Assembly (NCBI RefSeq): GCF_005239225.2
Contig: NC_133300.1
Coordinates: 12,863,875 to 12,927,874 of the forward strand
Reading direction: 5' to 3'
Source of the DNA: Populus alba
Lineage: Eukaryota > Streptophyta > Magnoliopsida > Malpighiales > Salicaceae
Length of the DNA: 64,000 nt
How positions within the stretch are numbered: the first letter of the stretch is position 1; each line of letters starts with the position of its first letter. Made by a program: the position numbers and the translations under genes. This document shows, piece after piece, positions 45,531 to 57,370 of the stretch. The notes under the pieces were generated by a model that was not told the DNA's origin, made no database searches, and saw nothing but the letters and a program-made list of their open reading frames with translations.

Positions 45531-46196
45531 AAATGCCTAAATTCTAAATGTCTGTTTGTGATTGGAAGCCAGGATGGGTCACATGTCTATGATATTATAC
45601 AAATTATACAGGTTTCCTTATGGGCTGGTAGTGGTAGCAGATTTTAATTTTGTCTTAGGATTAAATTTGCGTTTTCTTGCAAGTTATTTTCCCACGTGCC
45701 AAGAACATCTTTTTTACATAGTAGCATGATTGCATTTAATTCTAACCTTAATTATGAGTGGGTTTGATCTGAATAATGTTTTGTGCAAAGGAGTTCTTGT
45801 TTGCTATAAGGCTTATGTTTGTACTTACGGTTTTATCAAATTTCAATTGATTTTAAAAACACTAAAAATTAAGGTTTATTTTTATAATAATCAATAATTT
45901 TATTGATTAAACTAGAATATCATTAAGATTATGATATATTAGGTACTAAAAGCAGAATAACAAAGATGAACAAAACTCAAAAAATAAAAGTTTGTAGAAA
46001 AATAACAAATATATCGTTTCTAGCATATGAGAAATTACCATTCATGGCCTTAACAAAAGAACTAGACAATGAAGGATGAACTAAAACTTTGCATTCTAAC
46101 CTTACATCTTATTCTAAAAAAGCATCTTGTTTCTTGCATTCCAAATACCCCCATGAAATTTTATATAATGGCATTGTAAATGCTTTTTGCTAGAAC

Positions 46197-46618
46197 TAGA
46201 GGTGATCAAATTCAGTTCGGTTTGGTTTTTTTTTTTTTTTTTTACAAAAAAAAATAATCAAATTGAAATTTTTTTTTTTGTAAAAAAAACTCGAAACCAG
46301 TTCAAACAGGCTGGTTTCGGTTCAGTTCGATTTTTTCAGGGGAAAAACCGGTTCAAACCGGTTTGGTTTGGTTTTTCCGTTTGGCTTGGTTTCGGGTTTT
46401 GGCTTGGCTTTTTTGGTTTGGCTCGATTTAGCTCGGTTTTTTTCCGGTTTGACTCAGGTTTTTTTCGGTCCGGTTCGGTTTTTAGGCTTATAAAACCGAT
46501 ACCGAACTGAACCGGTCGATTTTTTTAAAATTTTAATCGGTTTTTTTTTCACGGTTCAGTTTTTTCGGTTATTTTTTTTTTGGTTTTCTCGGTTTCTCAG
46601 TTTTTTTACTCACCCCTA
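46197..46618. mobile_element. hAT-like MITE rich in CGGTTTGGTTT, with 8-bp target-site duplication
   Basis: It begins TAGAGGTGATCAAA and ends TTTTACTCACCCCTA, an imperfect terminal inverted repeat. GCTAGAAC lies at both 46,189-46,196 and 46,619-46,626. The body is made of CGGTT/CCGGTTCAAACCGG phrases. An 8-bp duplication with TAGGGGTGA-type ends fits the hAT superfamily. The ORF across it (46,187-46,510) is a Phe/Gly-rich repeat translation, not a gene. Confidence 0.85.
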
Positions 46619-46756
46619 GCTAGAACTTCCCTTAAACCATTACGCTCCACCACAAAACTATTTGATATATGGTTTTGCACCAGATAATACAAAAAAAAAA
46701 AAAAAAATCCTAAATCCTCTAGGATTCAAATCCTATCCATTCTGTTGTGTTTCATT

Positions 46757-46911
46757 AAAATTTAATTTTTTTTATATAAAATATATATTTTTTAGATCAT
46801 TTTAATATGTTAATATCAAAAATAATTTTTTTAAAAATAAAAAAAAATTATTTTAATATAAAAAACATTTTAAACCATAATCATTATCACATTCTCAAAC
46901 ACGTACTATCA
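46757..46911. mobile_element. Fold-back MITE, copy 6 (partial)
   Basis: Contains AGATCATTTTAATATGTTAA, AAAAATAATTTTTTTAAAAA and the right end ATCATTATCACATTCTCAAA followed by CACG. Confidence 0.5.
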
Positions 46912-47099
46912 AACACTTATAGCATATAAAAAGGTGATTAACATGCTTAGTTTTTTGCTCATAAAAAGGACAAATTGTTTAGCTCAAAGTCATTAAATTT
47001 TGTTATTCTATCCTGGAGAAACAACCATATGAATATTTCAACTCTTGATTGTGCTAATCATTTTCATAGTAGTGATGTGAATGAGAATGCACTCGGAAA

Positions 47100-47580
47100 T
47101 TCTATTTTGTCAATTATATTTCTACAAGTCTTAAAGTTGATTCTCTTTTAAACCGAATGGATAAACCTTGCACAACTATATCAAGCAGAGATGGTGAGAG
47201 AGGATCACCTTGATAACTCCACATTGTTTGCCTGACCTCTTCCACTATTATATCTTGTTCTAGTTGTCTAACTTGCGTGGGAGAAAATCTACTGAAACCT
47301 TCTGACCCTATTATAGCCTTTTCAGAAATGTCTTCTGTAAATAGACTTGAAAAGTATGAAACTGTTGCCTCTTTAATGCCTTTTGGAGAAGTTTGTGTCA
47401 TGTTATTATGGTCGATTCGTGTAATTATTTTCTACTCTTTCTAATATTTACTGCCAAGTGGAAGAATTTGGTATTTTTACATATCCCATAGCTTGCACTA
47501 GTTCTGTCTTAACTCTTGCCTTCAAATTGCTTCGATGTATTTACTGACTTCCCATTGCTGTGATTTAAGTTTTTATAGTT
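47100..47580 (-). pseudogene. LINE reverse-transcriptase fragment
   Basis: Minus-strand EVSKYIEAI then, in the ORF 47,401-47,114, GIKEATVSYFSSLFTED, RFSPTQVRQLEQDI, and then GDPLSPSLLDIVVQGLS. This is the region before and around the F/YKEGDPLSPxLF motif of plant L1-type RT. The RT catalytic part between VRQTMW and GDPLSP is deleted. The 5' end is cut at the Copia LTR at 47,591. Dead fragment. Confidence 0.75.
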
Positions 47581-47590
47581 TAGTAATCTC

Positions 47591-47966
47591 TGTTGGGTGA
47601 TTCCAGTGATCAAACACACATAAATTTACGTGGTTCGACAACTTGCCTACTCCTCGGAGCTACTGGTTTGTATTAATCACTCAAAGGAAACAATACAAAC
47701 AAAAAGGAGGAGAAAACTCTTCTCAACTCAACTCTACACTCAAGCTCTCTCTTCTTTTATGTTCTCTCTATGTTTTTGCACACTTCATTAACACATACAA
47801 ACATATTCCACGCAGCTTTACATATATACATATAAATGGGAGTGTAGGGGCATAAATCATGCCATGATTTATGCCCACCGATTGTGTCCTCCACCATGTG
47901 CAAAGTGGGAGATTAGGTATTCCCACTTGCATATGGTGGGACATTGTTTGTCTCCACTAACTAATA
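47591..47966 (-). mobile_element. 3' LTR of Copia copy A
   Basis: It matches, inverted, the LTRs at 51,532 and 55,235. The minus-strand start is TATTAGTTAGTGGAGAC (first base pair changed from TGTTAG) and the end ...CACCCAACA. Next to it lies the polypurine tract CCAAGTAGGAGAT (minus). Confidence 0.88.
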
Positions 47967-50533
47967 ATCTCCTACTTGGAGACAAATAATGAAATTATCT
48001 TTTATCCTTGAAGGCCAATTGAAATTTTACACAACTTCAGTTTATCAAGTGTAACTCCTTTGGTTAACATGTCAACTGGATTCTTGCTTCCACAGACCTT
48101 TTCTAGCATTAGTTGCTCGTCGTCTAGCAGTTGTCGGATGAAGTGATATTTGATATGAATATGCTTAGTCCTGGAGTGAAATGCTAGATTCTTAGCAAGG
48201 AAGATTGCACTCTGACTATCGCTATACAAAGTACCTTTTCCATTCAACTTGCCCAATTCTTTCAGGAAACTCTGCAACCATACTATCTCTTTTGCAGATT
48301 CTGAGACTGCAACATATTCAGCTTCTGTTGTTGAAAGAGTGATGATCTTTTGCAAGGTAGAACTCCAGGAAACAATAGTACCTTCTAGAGTATATACATA
48401 TCCTGTAGTGCTTTTTTTGCTATCAACATCTCCTGCTAGATCAACGTCTACAAAACCTTCAAGTTTTAAACCACCAGCTGTGAAACTGAGACAAGTTTTC
48501 GATGAACCTTTTAAGTACCTCATGATCTATTTTACCGCCTCTCAATGCTGCTTTCCAGGATTGCTCATATATCAGCTTACAACTCCCATTGCATGGGCAA
48601 TGTCTGGTCTGGTACAGACCATAACATACATCAAAGAGCTGATAGCTGAGGCGTATGGAATCTTATCCATGTATCCACATTCTAACTCATTTTTTGGTGA
48701 CTGAACTTTGCTGAGCTTGAAATGATTCTCCAGAGGTGTACTTACTGGTTTAGCATTATCCATACTAAACCTGATGAGAACCTTCTTGACATACTCTGTT
48801 TATGAAAGCTTTAGTATGCCTTTGTCTTTATCTCTGATGATTCTCATGCCAAGTATTTGTTTAGCAGCTCCTAGATCCTTCATTTCAAACTGTTTTGACA
48901 ATTGATGTTTCAGCTTATCAATCTCCTCAATGTTGGATCCTGCAATCAACATATCATCTACATATAATAGTAGAATGATGTAGGAGTTGTCAAAATATTT
49001 GACATAGCAACAATGATCAGCTTGGCATCTTATGTACCCCGAACTGCACATGAATTTGTCAAATTGTACCACTGTCTTGGAGCTTGCTTCAGACCGTATA
49101 GGCTTTTCTTTAGCTTACAGACTTGATTCTCCTTTCCTTGTATTGCAAACCCCTCTGGCTGTTGCATGTAAATGTCTTCCTCTAAGTCACCATGAAGAAA
49201 TGCTGTTTTTACTTCTAATTGTTCAAGATGTAAATTTTCTGCAGCTACTATTCCCAGAACAACTCTAATTGTTGTGAGCTCCACAACTAGAGAAAATATC
49301 TTAGAGTAGTCAATTCCTTTCTTTTGTTGAAACCTTTTTACAACAAGTCTTGCCTTGAACCGTTTGCTTCCGCCATGCTCAGTCTTTACTCTGTAAACCC
49401 ACTTATTTTGCAAGGCCTTTTTTCCTTCAGGTAATGTGGTTAGCTCCCAAGTCTTATTCTTCAGCAACGAACTCATCTCATCCTTCATGGCTAACTCCCA
49501 CTTGTTTGAGTTTCCTTCTTGTAAGGATTCTTCATAAGTTAGCGGTTCACCACCATCTGTCAGCAAAATATAATTAAGTAGAAGTGTGAACTGTTGTAGA
49601 GGCTTTACAGTCCTCGAAGACCTGCGAATAGTTGGTTCAATTTGCTCCACATCTTCTTGTGTAGTAGTGGGTACAAATATGTTTGAATCTTCTTGTAAAG
49701 ACTCTTGATTGTTGTTCTGCTCAGTAACATCGGGAAGCCCTTCTAATCTTATGAATTCAGATCTTTGTGGACTTGAATCTGAATCAACAATATCTGTTTC
49801 TACATTTGATCTGTCCTTGTACATAACTTTCTCATTGAAGATCACATTCCTGCTTCTGATAATCTTTTTATTATGATCATCCTAGAACCGAAATCCAAAT
49901 TCTTCATCTCCATAGCCAATGAAGAAACATTTCTTGGATTTGGCATCTAACTTGTTGCGAGCATCAAAATCTATGTGAACATAGGAAACACACCCAAAGA
50001 CCTTCAGATGAGAGAGTTGTACCTCTTTTCCTCTCCATACTTCCTCGAGCAGTCTGAATTCCAAAGGAACTCATAGTCCACGGTTGATCAAGTAAACTGT
50101 AGTATGAACTGCATCAGCCCAGAATGTTTGAGGTAACCCTGAATGCAACCTCATGCTTCTAGCTCATTGATTAATTGTCTTGTTCATTCGTTCAGCAATG
50201 TCATTCTGTTGCGGTGTGCCTGGAACAGTCTTTTCTATTCTGACACCATTGACAACATAATACTCTTTGAAACCTCCATTAATGTATTCTCCTCCATTAT
50301 CAGATCTTAAGCATTTCAACTTTAGACCTGATTCAGTCTCAACCATAGCCTTCCATTTCTTGAATGTTTCAAACACATTAGATTTATTTTTTTCAGAAAG
50401 TAGACCCATACCTTCCCGCTGAAATCATCAATGAAAGTCACATAATACCGAGAACCTCCAAAAGATGCTACTGGAGACGGTCCCCATAAATCTGTGTGTA
50501 CCAGTTCTAACATTCTTGGTCCACATAATCAAT
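47967..50533 (-). pseudogene. Copia copy A, pol: integrase (partial), RT, RNase H
   Basis: Minus-strand order is correct for Copia. Integrase: [40 protein letters not shown] and PGTPQQNDIAERMN (50,533-50,164), then HLKVFGCVSYVH (50,064-49,882). [63 protein letters not shown] (49,845-48,800). RNase H: DVDLAGDVDSKKSTTGY, STTEAEYVA, SDSQSAIFLAKN, TKHIHIKYHF (48,523-48,002). A small deletion in QWYxxFDKF shifts frame near 49,050. A stop interrupts near 49,880. Gag, protease and 5' LTR are missing. The catalytic YVDD and RNase H Asp/Glu residues are present, so decay is recent. Confidence 0.9.
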
Positions 50534-50539
50534 CAAAAG

Positions 50540-51531
50540 TTGTTGATTGCAGGATCCACCATTGAGGAGATTGATAAGCTGAAACATCAATTGTCAAAAC
50601 AGTTTGAAATGGAGGATCTAGGAGCTGCTAAACAAATACTTGGCATGAGAATCATCAGAGATAAAGACAAAGGCATACTAAAGCTTTCATAAACAGAGTA
50701 TGTCAAGAAGGTTCTCATCAGGTTTAATATGGATAATGCTAAACCAGTAAGTACACCTCTAGGGAATCATTTCAAGCTCAGCAAAGTTCAGTCACGAATC
50801 TCAAAAACTGAGTTAGAATGTGGATACATGGATAAGATTCCATACGCCTCAGCTATCAGCTCTTTGATGTATGTTATGGTCTGTACCAGACCAGACATTG
50901 CCCATGCAGTGGGAGTTGTAAGCCGATATATGAGCAATCCTGGAAAGCAGCATTGGGAGGCGGTAAAATAGATCATGAGGTTCTTAAAAGGTTCATCGAA
51001 AACTTGTCTCAGTTTCACAGCTGGTGGTTTAAAACTTGAAGGTTTTGTAGACGTTGATCTAGCAGGAGATGTTGATAGCAGAAAAAGCACTACAGGATAT
51101 GTATATTTTCTAGAAGGTACTACTGTTTCCTGGAGTTCTACCTTGCAAAAGATCATCACTCTTTCAACAACAGAAGCTGAATATGTTGCAGTCTCAGAAT
51201 CTGCAAAAGAGATAGTATGGTTGCAGAGTTTCCTGAAAGAATTGGGCAAGTTAAATGGAAAAGGTACTTTGTATAGCGATAGTCAGAGTGCAATCTTCCT
51301 TGCTAAGAATCTAGCATTTCACTCCAGGACTAAGCATATTCATATCAAATATCACTTCATCCGACAACTGCTAGACGACGAGCAACTAATGCTAGAAAAG
51401 GTCTGTGGAAGCAAGAATCCAGTTGACATGTTAACCAAAGGAGTTACACTTGATAAACTGAAGTTGTGTAAAACTTCAATTGGCCTTCAAGGATAAAAGA
51501 TAATTTCATTGTTTGTCTCCAAGTAGGAGAT
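50540..51531 (+). pseudogene. Copia copy B, partial: RT end and RNase H
   Basis: The plus strand starts abruptly at LIAGSTIEEIDKLKHQLSKQ (50,545), continues with FEMEDLGAAKQILGMRIIRD, then PDIAHAVGVVSRYMSNP, then a 173-residue RNase H frame (50,975-51,496). It is nearly identical to copy A in opposite orientation and stops at the LTR at 51,532, to which it supplies polypurine tract CCAAGTAGGAGAT. Broken by a stop before copy B's RNase H frame. Confidence 0.88.
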
Positions 51532-51660
51532 TGTTAGTTAGTGGAGACAAACAATGTCCCACCATATGTAAGTGGGAATACCTAATCTCCCACTTTGCAC
51601 ATGGTGGAGGACACAAATGGTGGGCATAAATCATGGCATGATTTACGCCCCTTCACTCCC

Positions 51661-51727
<67 letters not shown>

Positions 51728-51957
51728 GCTCAATAAAGAGTTGCGTGTGTTGAGTGAAAAATACTAAGAGAAGAAGAGTTACAAAAAAGAATAGAGAGAG
51801 CTTGAGAGAGTAGAGTTGAGTTGAAAGTGTTTTTTCTCCTCCTTCTTTGTTTGTATTGTTTCCTTGATTAATTAATACAAACCAGTAGCTCCGTGGAGTA
51901 GGCAAGTTTCCGAACCACATAAATTTATATGTGTTTGATCACTGGAATGGCCTAACA
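51532..51957 (+). mobile_element. Copia LTR shared by copies B and C, with a (TA)n run
   Basis: TGTTAGTTAGTGG... to ...GGAATGGCCTAACA. It is 426 bp because of a (TA)n tract at about 51,662-51,724; the 3' LTR at 55,235 is 363 bp. It serves as 3' LTR to copy B and 5' LTR to copy C. An ORF on the minus strand across it (51,582-51,920) is a microsatellite translation. Confidence 0.9.
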
Positions 51958-51959
51958 AC

Positions 51960-51970
51960 TGGTATCAGAG
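51960..51970 (+). other. Copia primer-binding site
   Basis: TGGTATCAGAG follows the LTR end by two bases. It matches the common plant Copia site complementary to initiator tRNA-Met. Confidence 0.88.
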
Positions 51971-52540
51971 TTTGTTCTTAAAAAAGAGGGTGTTTGATCC
52001 AAACTCAAAAATCAAAGTTCTCAAAACGTGTTTTTGACAATACAATCGTGTAGAGGAAGACTAGACGAATCCACTGAAGAAAACCCGGCAAAGAACCGAC
52101 GTCCTGCATGCCCGTACAAGCCAACACGCGCCGCCATTAGGACTGCCCACACGCACCACACGCTCCTTCTTCGCCTGACTACCTGCAAAACGGGTCGGGT
52201 TTGACCCACCACGTCAGCAAGTCAGTACAATCAACAGCCACACCATCGTCCAGGTAGCAAGCCACGTCAGCATATATCTCGTCATCAAAGGTGGGCCTGG
52301 TTTACTGACGTGTCTGCCACGTCATCAAGTTTGAGTTTCGACCCGGTGCGACGCAGGCACTACTCCGACTGACACGCGGCTTCATCTGCACTATGTGATG
52401 ATCCAAAACTTGAATTGCTAAAATCTGAGCCATCTGAAGTCCGATTTGGGTGATCTTAGTGTCGTTTCCAACGTTTTTGGCCGTTCCGGACACATCCGTA
52501 AAGTCAGATTTGGTAGATACAAATCAAAGAAGTATTAAAA

Positions 52541-52807
52541 ATGACAAATAAAATAAAGGTTGCTGGAATTGAAAAATTTGACAGAACAGATTTTGGATAC
52601 TGGAAAATGCAAATCGAAGATTATCTATATAGGAAGAAACTTCAACTTGCCTTGTAGGGGAGCAAACTAGAAAATATGCAAAAAGAAGATTGACTACTTC
52701 TTGATAGACAAGTTTTGGGTATTATCCGGCTATTCTTATCAAGAAGAGTTGCTCACAATGTTACATAGGAAAAATCCACTACAAGATTAATGGAAGCCTT
52801 ATCTGGG
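52541..52807 (+). pseudogene. Copia copy C, gag start
   Basis: ATG at 52,541 opens MTNKIKVAGIEKFDRTDFGY, then WKMQIEDYLYRKKLQLAL before a TAG. Later frames read DRQVLGIIRLFLSRRVAHNV and TRLMEALSGM. This is the Copia gag N-terminal pattern. At about 52,808 it jumps directly to integrase sequence (KSDVFETFKK), so the rest of gag, the zinc knuckle and the protease are deleted. Confidence 0.8.
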
Positions 52808-55197
52808 ATGTAAATCTGATGTGTTTGAAACATTCAAGAAATGAAAGGCTATGGTTAAGACTGAATCAGATCTAAAGTTGAAATGCTTGAGATCTGATAA
52901 TGGAGGAGAATACATTGATGGAAGTTTCAAAGAGTATTGTGCTGTCAATGGTATCAGAATGGAAAAGACTGTTCCAGGCACACCGCAACAAAATGACATT
53001 GCTGAACAGATGAACACGACAATTAATCAACGAGCTAAAAGCATGAGGTTGCATTCAGGGTTACCTCAAACATTCTAGGCTGACGCAGTTCATACTGCAG
53101 TTTACTTGATCAACCGTGGACCATCAGTTCCTTTGGAATTCAGACTGCCCGAGGAAGTATGGAGAGGAAAAGAGGTACAACTCTCTCATCTGAAGGTCTT
53201 TGGGTGTGTTTCCTATGTTCACATAGATTCTGATGCTCGCAACAAGTTAGATGCCAAATCCAAGAAATGTTTCTTCATTAGCTATGAAGATGAAGAATTT
53301 GGATTTCGGTTCTAGGATGATCAGAATAGAAAGATTATCAGAAGCAGGAACGTGATCTTCAATGAGAAAGTTATATACAAAGACAAATCAAGTGTAGAAA
53401 CATATATGGCTGATTCAGATTCAAGTCCACAAAGATCTGAATTCATAAGATTAGAAGGGCTTCTCGATGTTACTAAGCAGAATAACAATCAAGAGTCTTT
53501 ACAAGAAGATTCAAACATATTTGTACCCACTATTACACAAGAAGATGCGGAGCTAATTGAACCAACTGTTCGATGGTCTTTGAGGACTGTAAAGCCCCCA
53601 CAATGGTTCACACTTTTACTGAATTATATTTTGCTGACAGATGGTGGTGAATCGCTAACTTATGAAGAATCTTTACAAGATGGAAACTCAAGCAAGTGGG
53701 AGTTAGCCATAAAGGATGAGATGAGTTCGTTGCTGAAGAACAAGACTTGGGAGTTAACCACATTACTTAAAGGAAAGAAGGCCTTGCAAAATAAGTGGGT
53801 TTACAGAGTAAAGACTAAACATGACGGAAGCAAACGGTTTAAGGCAAGACTTGTTGTAAAAGGGTTTTAATAAAAGAAAGGAATTGACTACTCTGAGATA
53901 TTTTCTCCATTTGTGAAGCTCACAACAATCAGAGTTGTTCTGGGGATAGTAGCTGCAGAAAATTTACATCTTGAACAATTAGATGTAAAAACAACATTTC
54001 TTCATGGTGACTTAGAGGAAGACATTTACATGCAACAGCTAGAAGGGGTTTGCAATACAAGGAAAGGAGAATCAAATCTGCAAGCTCAAGAAAAGCCTAT
54101 ACAGTCTGAAGCAAGCTCCAAGACAGTGGTACAAAAAGTTTGACAACTTCATGTGCAGTTCGGGGTACACAAGATGCCAAGCTGATCGTTGTTGCTATGT
54201 CAAACATTTTGACAACTCCTACATCATTCTACTATTATATGTAAATGATATGTTGATTGCAGGATCCAGTATTGGGGAGATTGATAAGCTGAAACATCAG
54301 TTGTCAAAACAGTTTGAAATGAAGGATCTAGGAGCTGCTAAACAAATACTTGGCATGAGAATCATCATAGATAAAGACAAAGACATACTAAAGCTTTCAC
54401 AAACAGAGTATGTCAAGAAAGTTCTCAGCAGGTTTAGTATGGATAATGCTAAACCAGTAAGTACACCTCTGGGAATCATTTCAAGCTCAACAAAGATCAA
54501 ACACCAAAAACTGAGCTTGAATATGAACACATGGATAAGATTCCATACGCCTCAGCTATCGGCTATTTGATGTATGTTATGGTCTGTTCTAGACCAGACA
54601 TTGCCCATGCAGTGGGAGTTGTAAGCCGATATATGAGCAATCCTGAAAAGCAACATTGGGAGGCGGTAAAATGGATCATGAGGTACTTAAAAGGTTCATC
54701 GAAAACTTGTCTCAGTTTCACAGCTGGTGGTTTAAAACTTGAAGGTTTTATAGACGCTGATCTAGCGGGAGATGTTGATAGCAGAAAGAGCACTACATGA
54801 TATGTATATATTCTAGGAGGCACTTCTGTTTCATGGAGTTCTACCTTGTAAAAGATCGCCGCTCTTTCAAGAACAAAAGCTGAATATGTTGCAGTCTTAG
54901 AATCTGCAAAAGATATTATATGGTTGCAGAGTTTCCTGAAAGAATTAGGCAAGATGAATGGAAAAGGTACTTTGTATAGCGACAACTAGAGTGCAATCTT
55001 CCTTGCCATGAATCCAGCATTTCACTCCAGGACTAAGCATATTCAGATAAAATATCACTTCATCCAACAATTGCTAGATGACGAGCAATTAATGCCAGAA
55101 AAGGTCTGTGGAAGCAAGAATCCAACTGACATGTTAACTAAAGGAGTTACACTTGATAAACTGAAGTTGTGTAAAACTTCAGTTGACCTTCAAGGAT
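52808..55197 (+). pseudogene. Copia copy C, pol with stops and deletion
   Basis: Plus-strand order: integrase tail (LRSDNGGEYIDGSFKEY, PGTPQQNDIAEQMN), HLKVFGCVSYVHIDSDARNK, linker 53,352-53,870, RT ([44 protein letters not shown]), RNase H (LEGFIDADLAGDVDSRKSTT, STTEAEY region partly lost, TKHIQIKYHF). The catalytic YVDD has become YVND. Stops occur after VVKGF (53,870), in the RNase H (TT*YVY) and elsewhere. It is the most decayed of the three copies but keeps both LTRs. Confidence 0.88.
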
Positions 55198-55234
55198 AAA
55201 AGATAATTTCATTGTTTGTCACCAAGTGGGAGAT

Positions 55235-55597
55235 TGTTAGTTAGTGGAGACAAACAATGTCCCACTATATGCAAGTGGGAATACCTAATCTCCTACTTGA
55301 CACATGGTGGAGGACACAAATGGTGGCATGATTTATGCCCCTTCACTCCTATTTTATATATATACATGCTCAGTAAAGAGCTGCGTGTGTTGAGTGAAAA
55401 ATATTGAGAGAAGAAGAGTTGCAGAAAAGAATACAGAGAGCTTAAGAGAGTAGAGTTGAGTTGAGAGAGTTTTTCTCCTCCTCCTTTGTTTGTATTGTTT
55501 CCTTGATTAATTAATACAAACCAGTAGCTCCGTAGAGTAGGCAAGTTGCCGAACCACATAAAATTATCTGTGTTTGATCACGGAAATGGCCTAACAA
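55235..55597 (+). mobile_element. 3' LTR of Copia copy C, 363 bp
   Basis: TGTTAGTTAGTGG... to ...AATGGCCTAACA, preceded by polypurine tract CCAAGTGGGAGAT. It lacks the long TA run of the LTR at 51,532. The following bases (ACTGTATATCGAT) do not repeat the flank of any other LTR edge here, so no simple target duplication is visible. Confidence 0.9.
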
Positions 55598-55786
55598 CTG
55601 TATATCGATGGCCATTTAGGGGGTACTCCAATATAGATTACAAGCAAAATGAATCTCCTGAAATCTTTATAGCCAATTTCATTCAAATACCATAAACCAG
55701 TGAACTATAGGTTCATGCAAATCTATCACAACATAGTGACCTCTTGAGCTACATTCTAATCTGCAATCTCCCTACCCACGTGTCGT

Positions 55787-57370
55787 CTAATATCTACTGC
55801 CAAAACTATCAAGTCCTTCACATTCCCAAAACCCAAAGTCTAATGAATTAATATATTCTGCAGTTACAGTAGAACTATAATTTTGTATGTAAAGAAGATT
55901 CCCTTGTCTGATTTTAAAGTCTAATGAATCTGGTGATTCCACCTCACGTTCATCCCCTACCTGCTGAACACTGCCATTGGAAAAGAAGAGCTTCACCTTG
56001 TGTTTCCTTCATTTAATATCCATTAGGTGGAAGCTGAATTGATTGTTTGAGTTCAACCAGTTCCTCATTCACAACATTTTTGTTACACATTCTAGTTTCA
56101 TCTCTTTTCACACTGACAACCTTAGGAGTTCCATCACTACTTGACTTTGTTTTATCAGCTTCTCTTCTTGCCACACTGACAGCCTTTGGAGTACCATCAC
56201 TACTGGACTGTGTTTCATCATCTTCTTCCTCTAGCATGAGGTTGAAGGCCTTCAGTTTGTACTCATTAGCTTCTAAGACTAGAAAATGCAGAGGATCAAG
56301 CTCTTGTATAGCAACATGATAACCAGTTCCTCCCAGCTTGCGATTTCTGACTCCTTAATGAATTGGCTTTGTCTTGTTCCAATTAAAATGTTAATATGAC
56401 CAAGAATGCTGTATTGAAAACTGATTTTGTCAATAACTCTGCCATATGTCAACAGAATCCTGTTGAAGCTAGTTACATTCCAATAAATAATTGGTAGGTC
56501 AGTGACTTCAAGCCAAGTAGACCGATCGATAGGACCATCCGTCTCAATATTAGGTCTTAATCCATCGAAGTATATACTCCATGGTACTATATCCAATTCA
56601 AATGCTTCCATCATAACATCAAAAGAATCAAATAAGATGAGAACTTGTGTTGCACCCATAAACCAAAACCAGTGAATTGCACTCCATTATCAATCAAAGC
56701 ATGCTTTATCTCTTGATAATTGACTCCTTTGCTTATCACTTCCACTAAGCTATTCCTCATCCACACAATCTTCTCCTCAACAGGATCATGGTTAATCAAA
56801 TGCATAGGCATATTTGGACTACCACAAGCATCGTTGCTTTGCTTCTCCTGAATTACAACAGTAGACAACTTATTTTGATTACCCGCTCATACCACCATGG
56901 CATTTCTTAAACTCTGTTGTTTAACAGGTACAGGAATATGGTGGACTGGTGGTTTCTTATTCTGACCCTTGGTTTTTGACCCTCCAGATACTGCTTGATA
57001 TCGTGTCAGATGGCATGCAGCCTGTATGTTCCAAACCAAATACCGTTGAGTTGTTAAAGAAGATCCATATTCATAGAATTTCATTTCATAGAAACAAAAC
57101 CAAATCTCCAATTTCTTCAATTATGTCTATGGGCTATAAATTGGTTAGTCACCTCTCCATACTTAATAAATGTTCTTCTCAAAATCTGATAATCCAACCA
57201 CGATGGAAATCGCTCAAAATATAGGTGAATCATAGGTTTTAAGGTTATAGTTGGCGGCGGCATGGTAGGCTGGGTTAGGTTTTGATGGTGGTTATACATT
57301 ATTCGATTGGTGGTGGGCTGGCTTTGTTCTTGAATTGATTCTTTTTTGTTTAAAAAAGGGGTTGGCAAAC
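55787..57370 (-). pseudogene. LINE ORF1-like relic (RRM-like and DUF4283-like parts)
   Basis: Minus-strand order: an RRM-like start (HLYFERFPSWLDYQILRRTF then IKYGEVTNQFIAHRHN, 57,368-57,117), then IWFCFYEMKFYEYG (frameshift), then a basic Pro-rich stretch, then WLEVTDLPIIYWNVTSFNRI and LLTYGRVIDKI (56,659-56,279), a pattern of DUF4283 in plant LINE ORF1, then a Ser/Asp repeat with two SSSDGTPK copies (56,237-56,013). Stops and frameshifts separate the pieces. It lies on the same strand as the LINE RT fragment at 47.1-47.6 kb, on the other side of the Copia cluster, so both may belong to one LINE. Confidence 0.7.

Noticed and set aside
46187..46510. 107-residue Phe/Gly-rich ORF
   Set aside because: It lies inside the CGGTTT-rich MITE and reflects repeat phrases.
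48249..48704. 151-residue plus-strand ORF, and its counterparts at 50,788-51,249 and 54,563-54,985
   Set aside because: Antisense shadows of the Copia RNase H frames; conserved only because the sense frame is shared.
51582..51920. 112-residue ORF with a YIYIYI run
   Set aside because: It runs across the (TA)n microsatellite in a Copia LTR.
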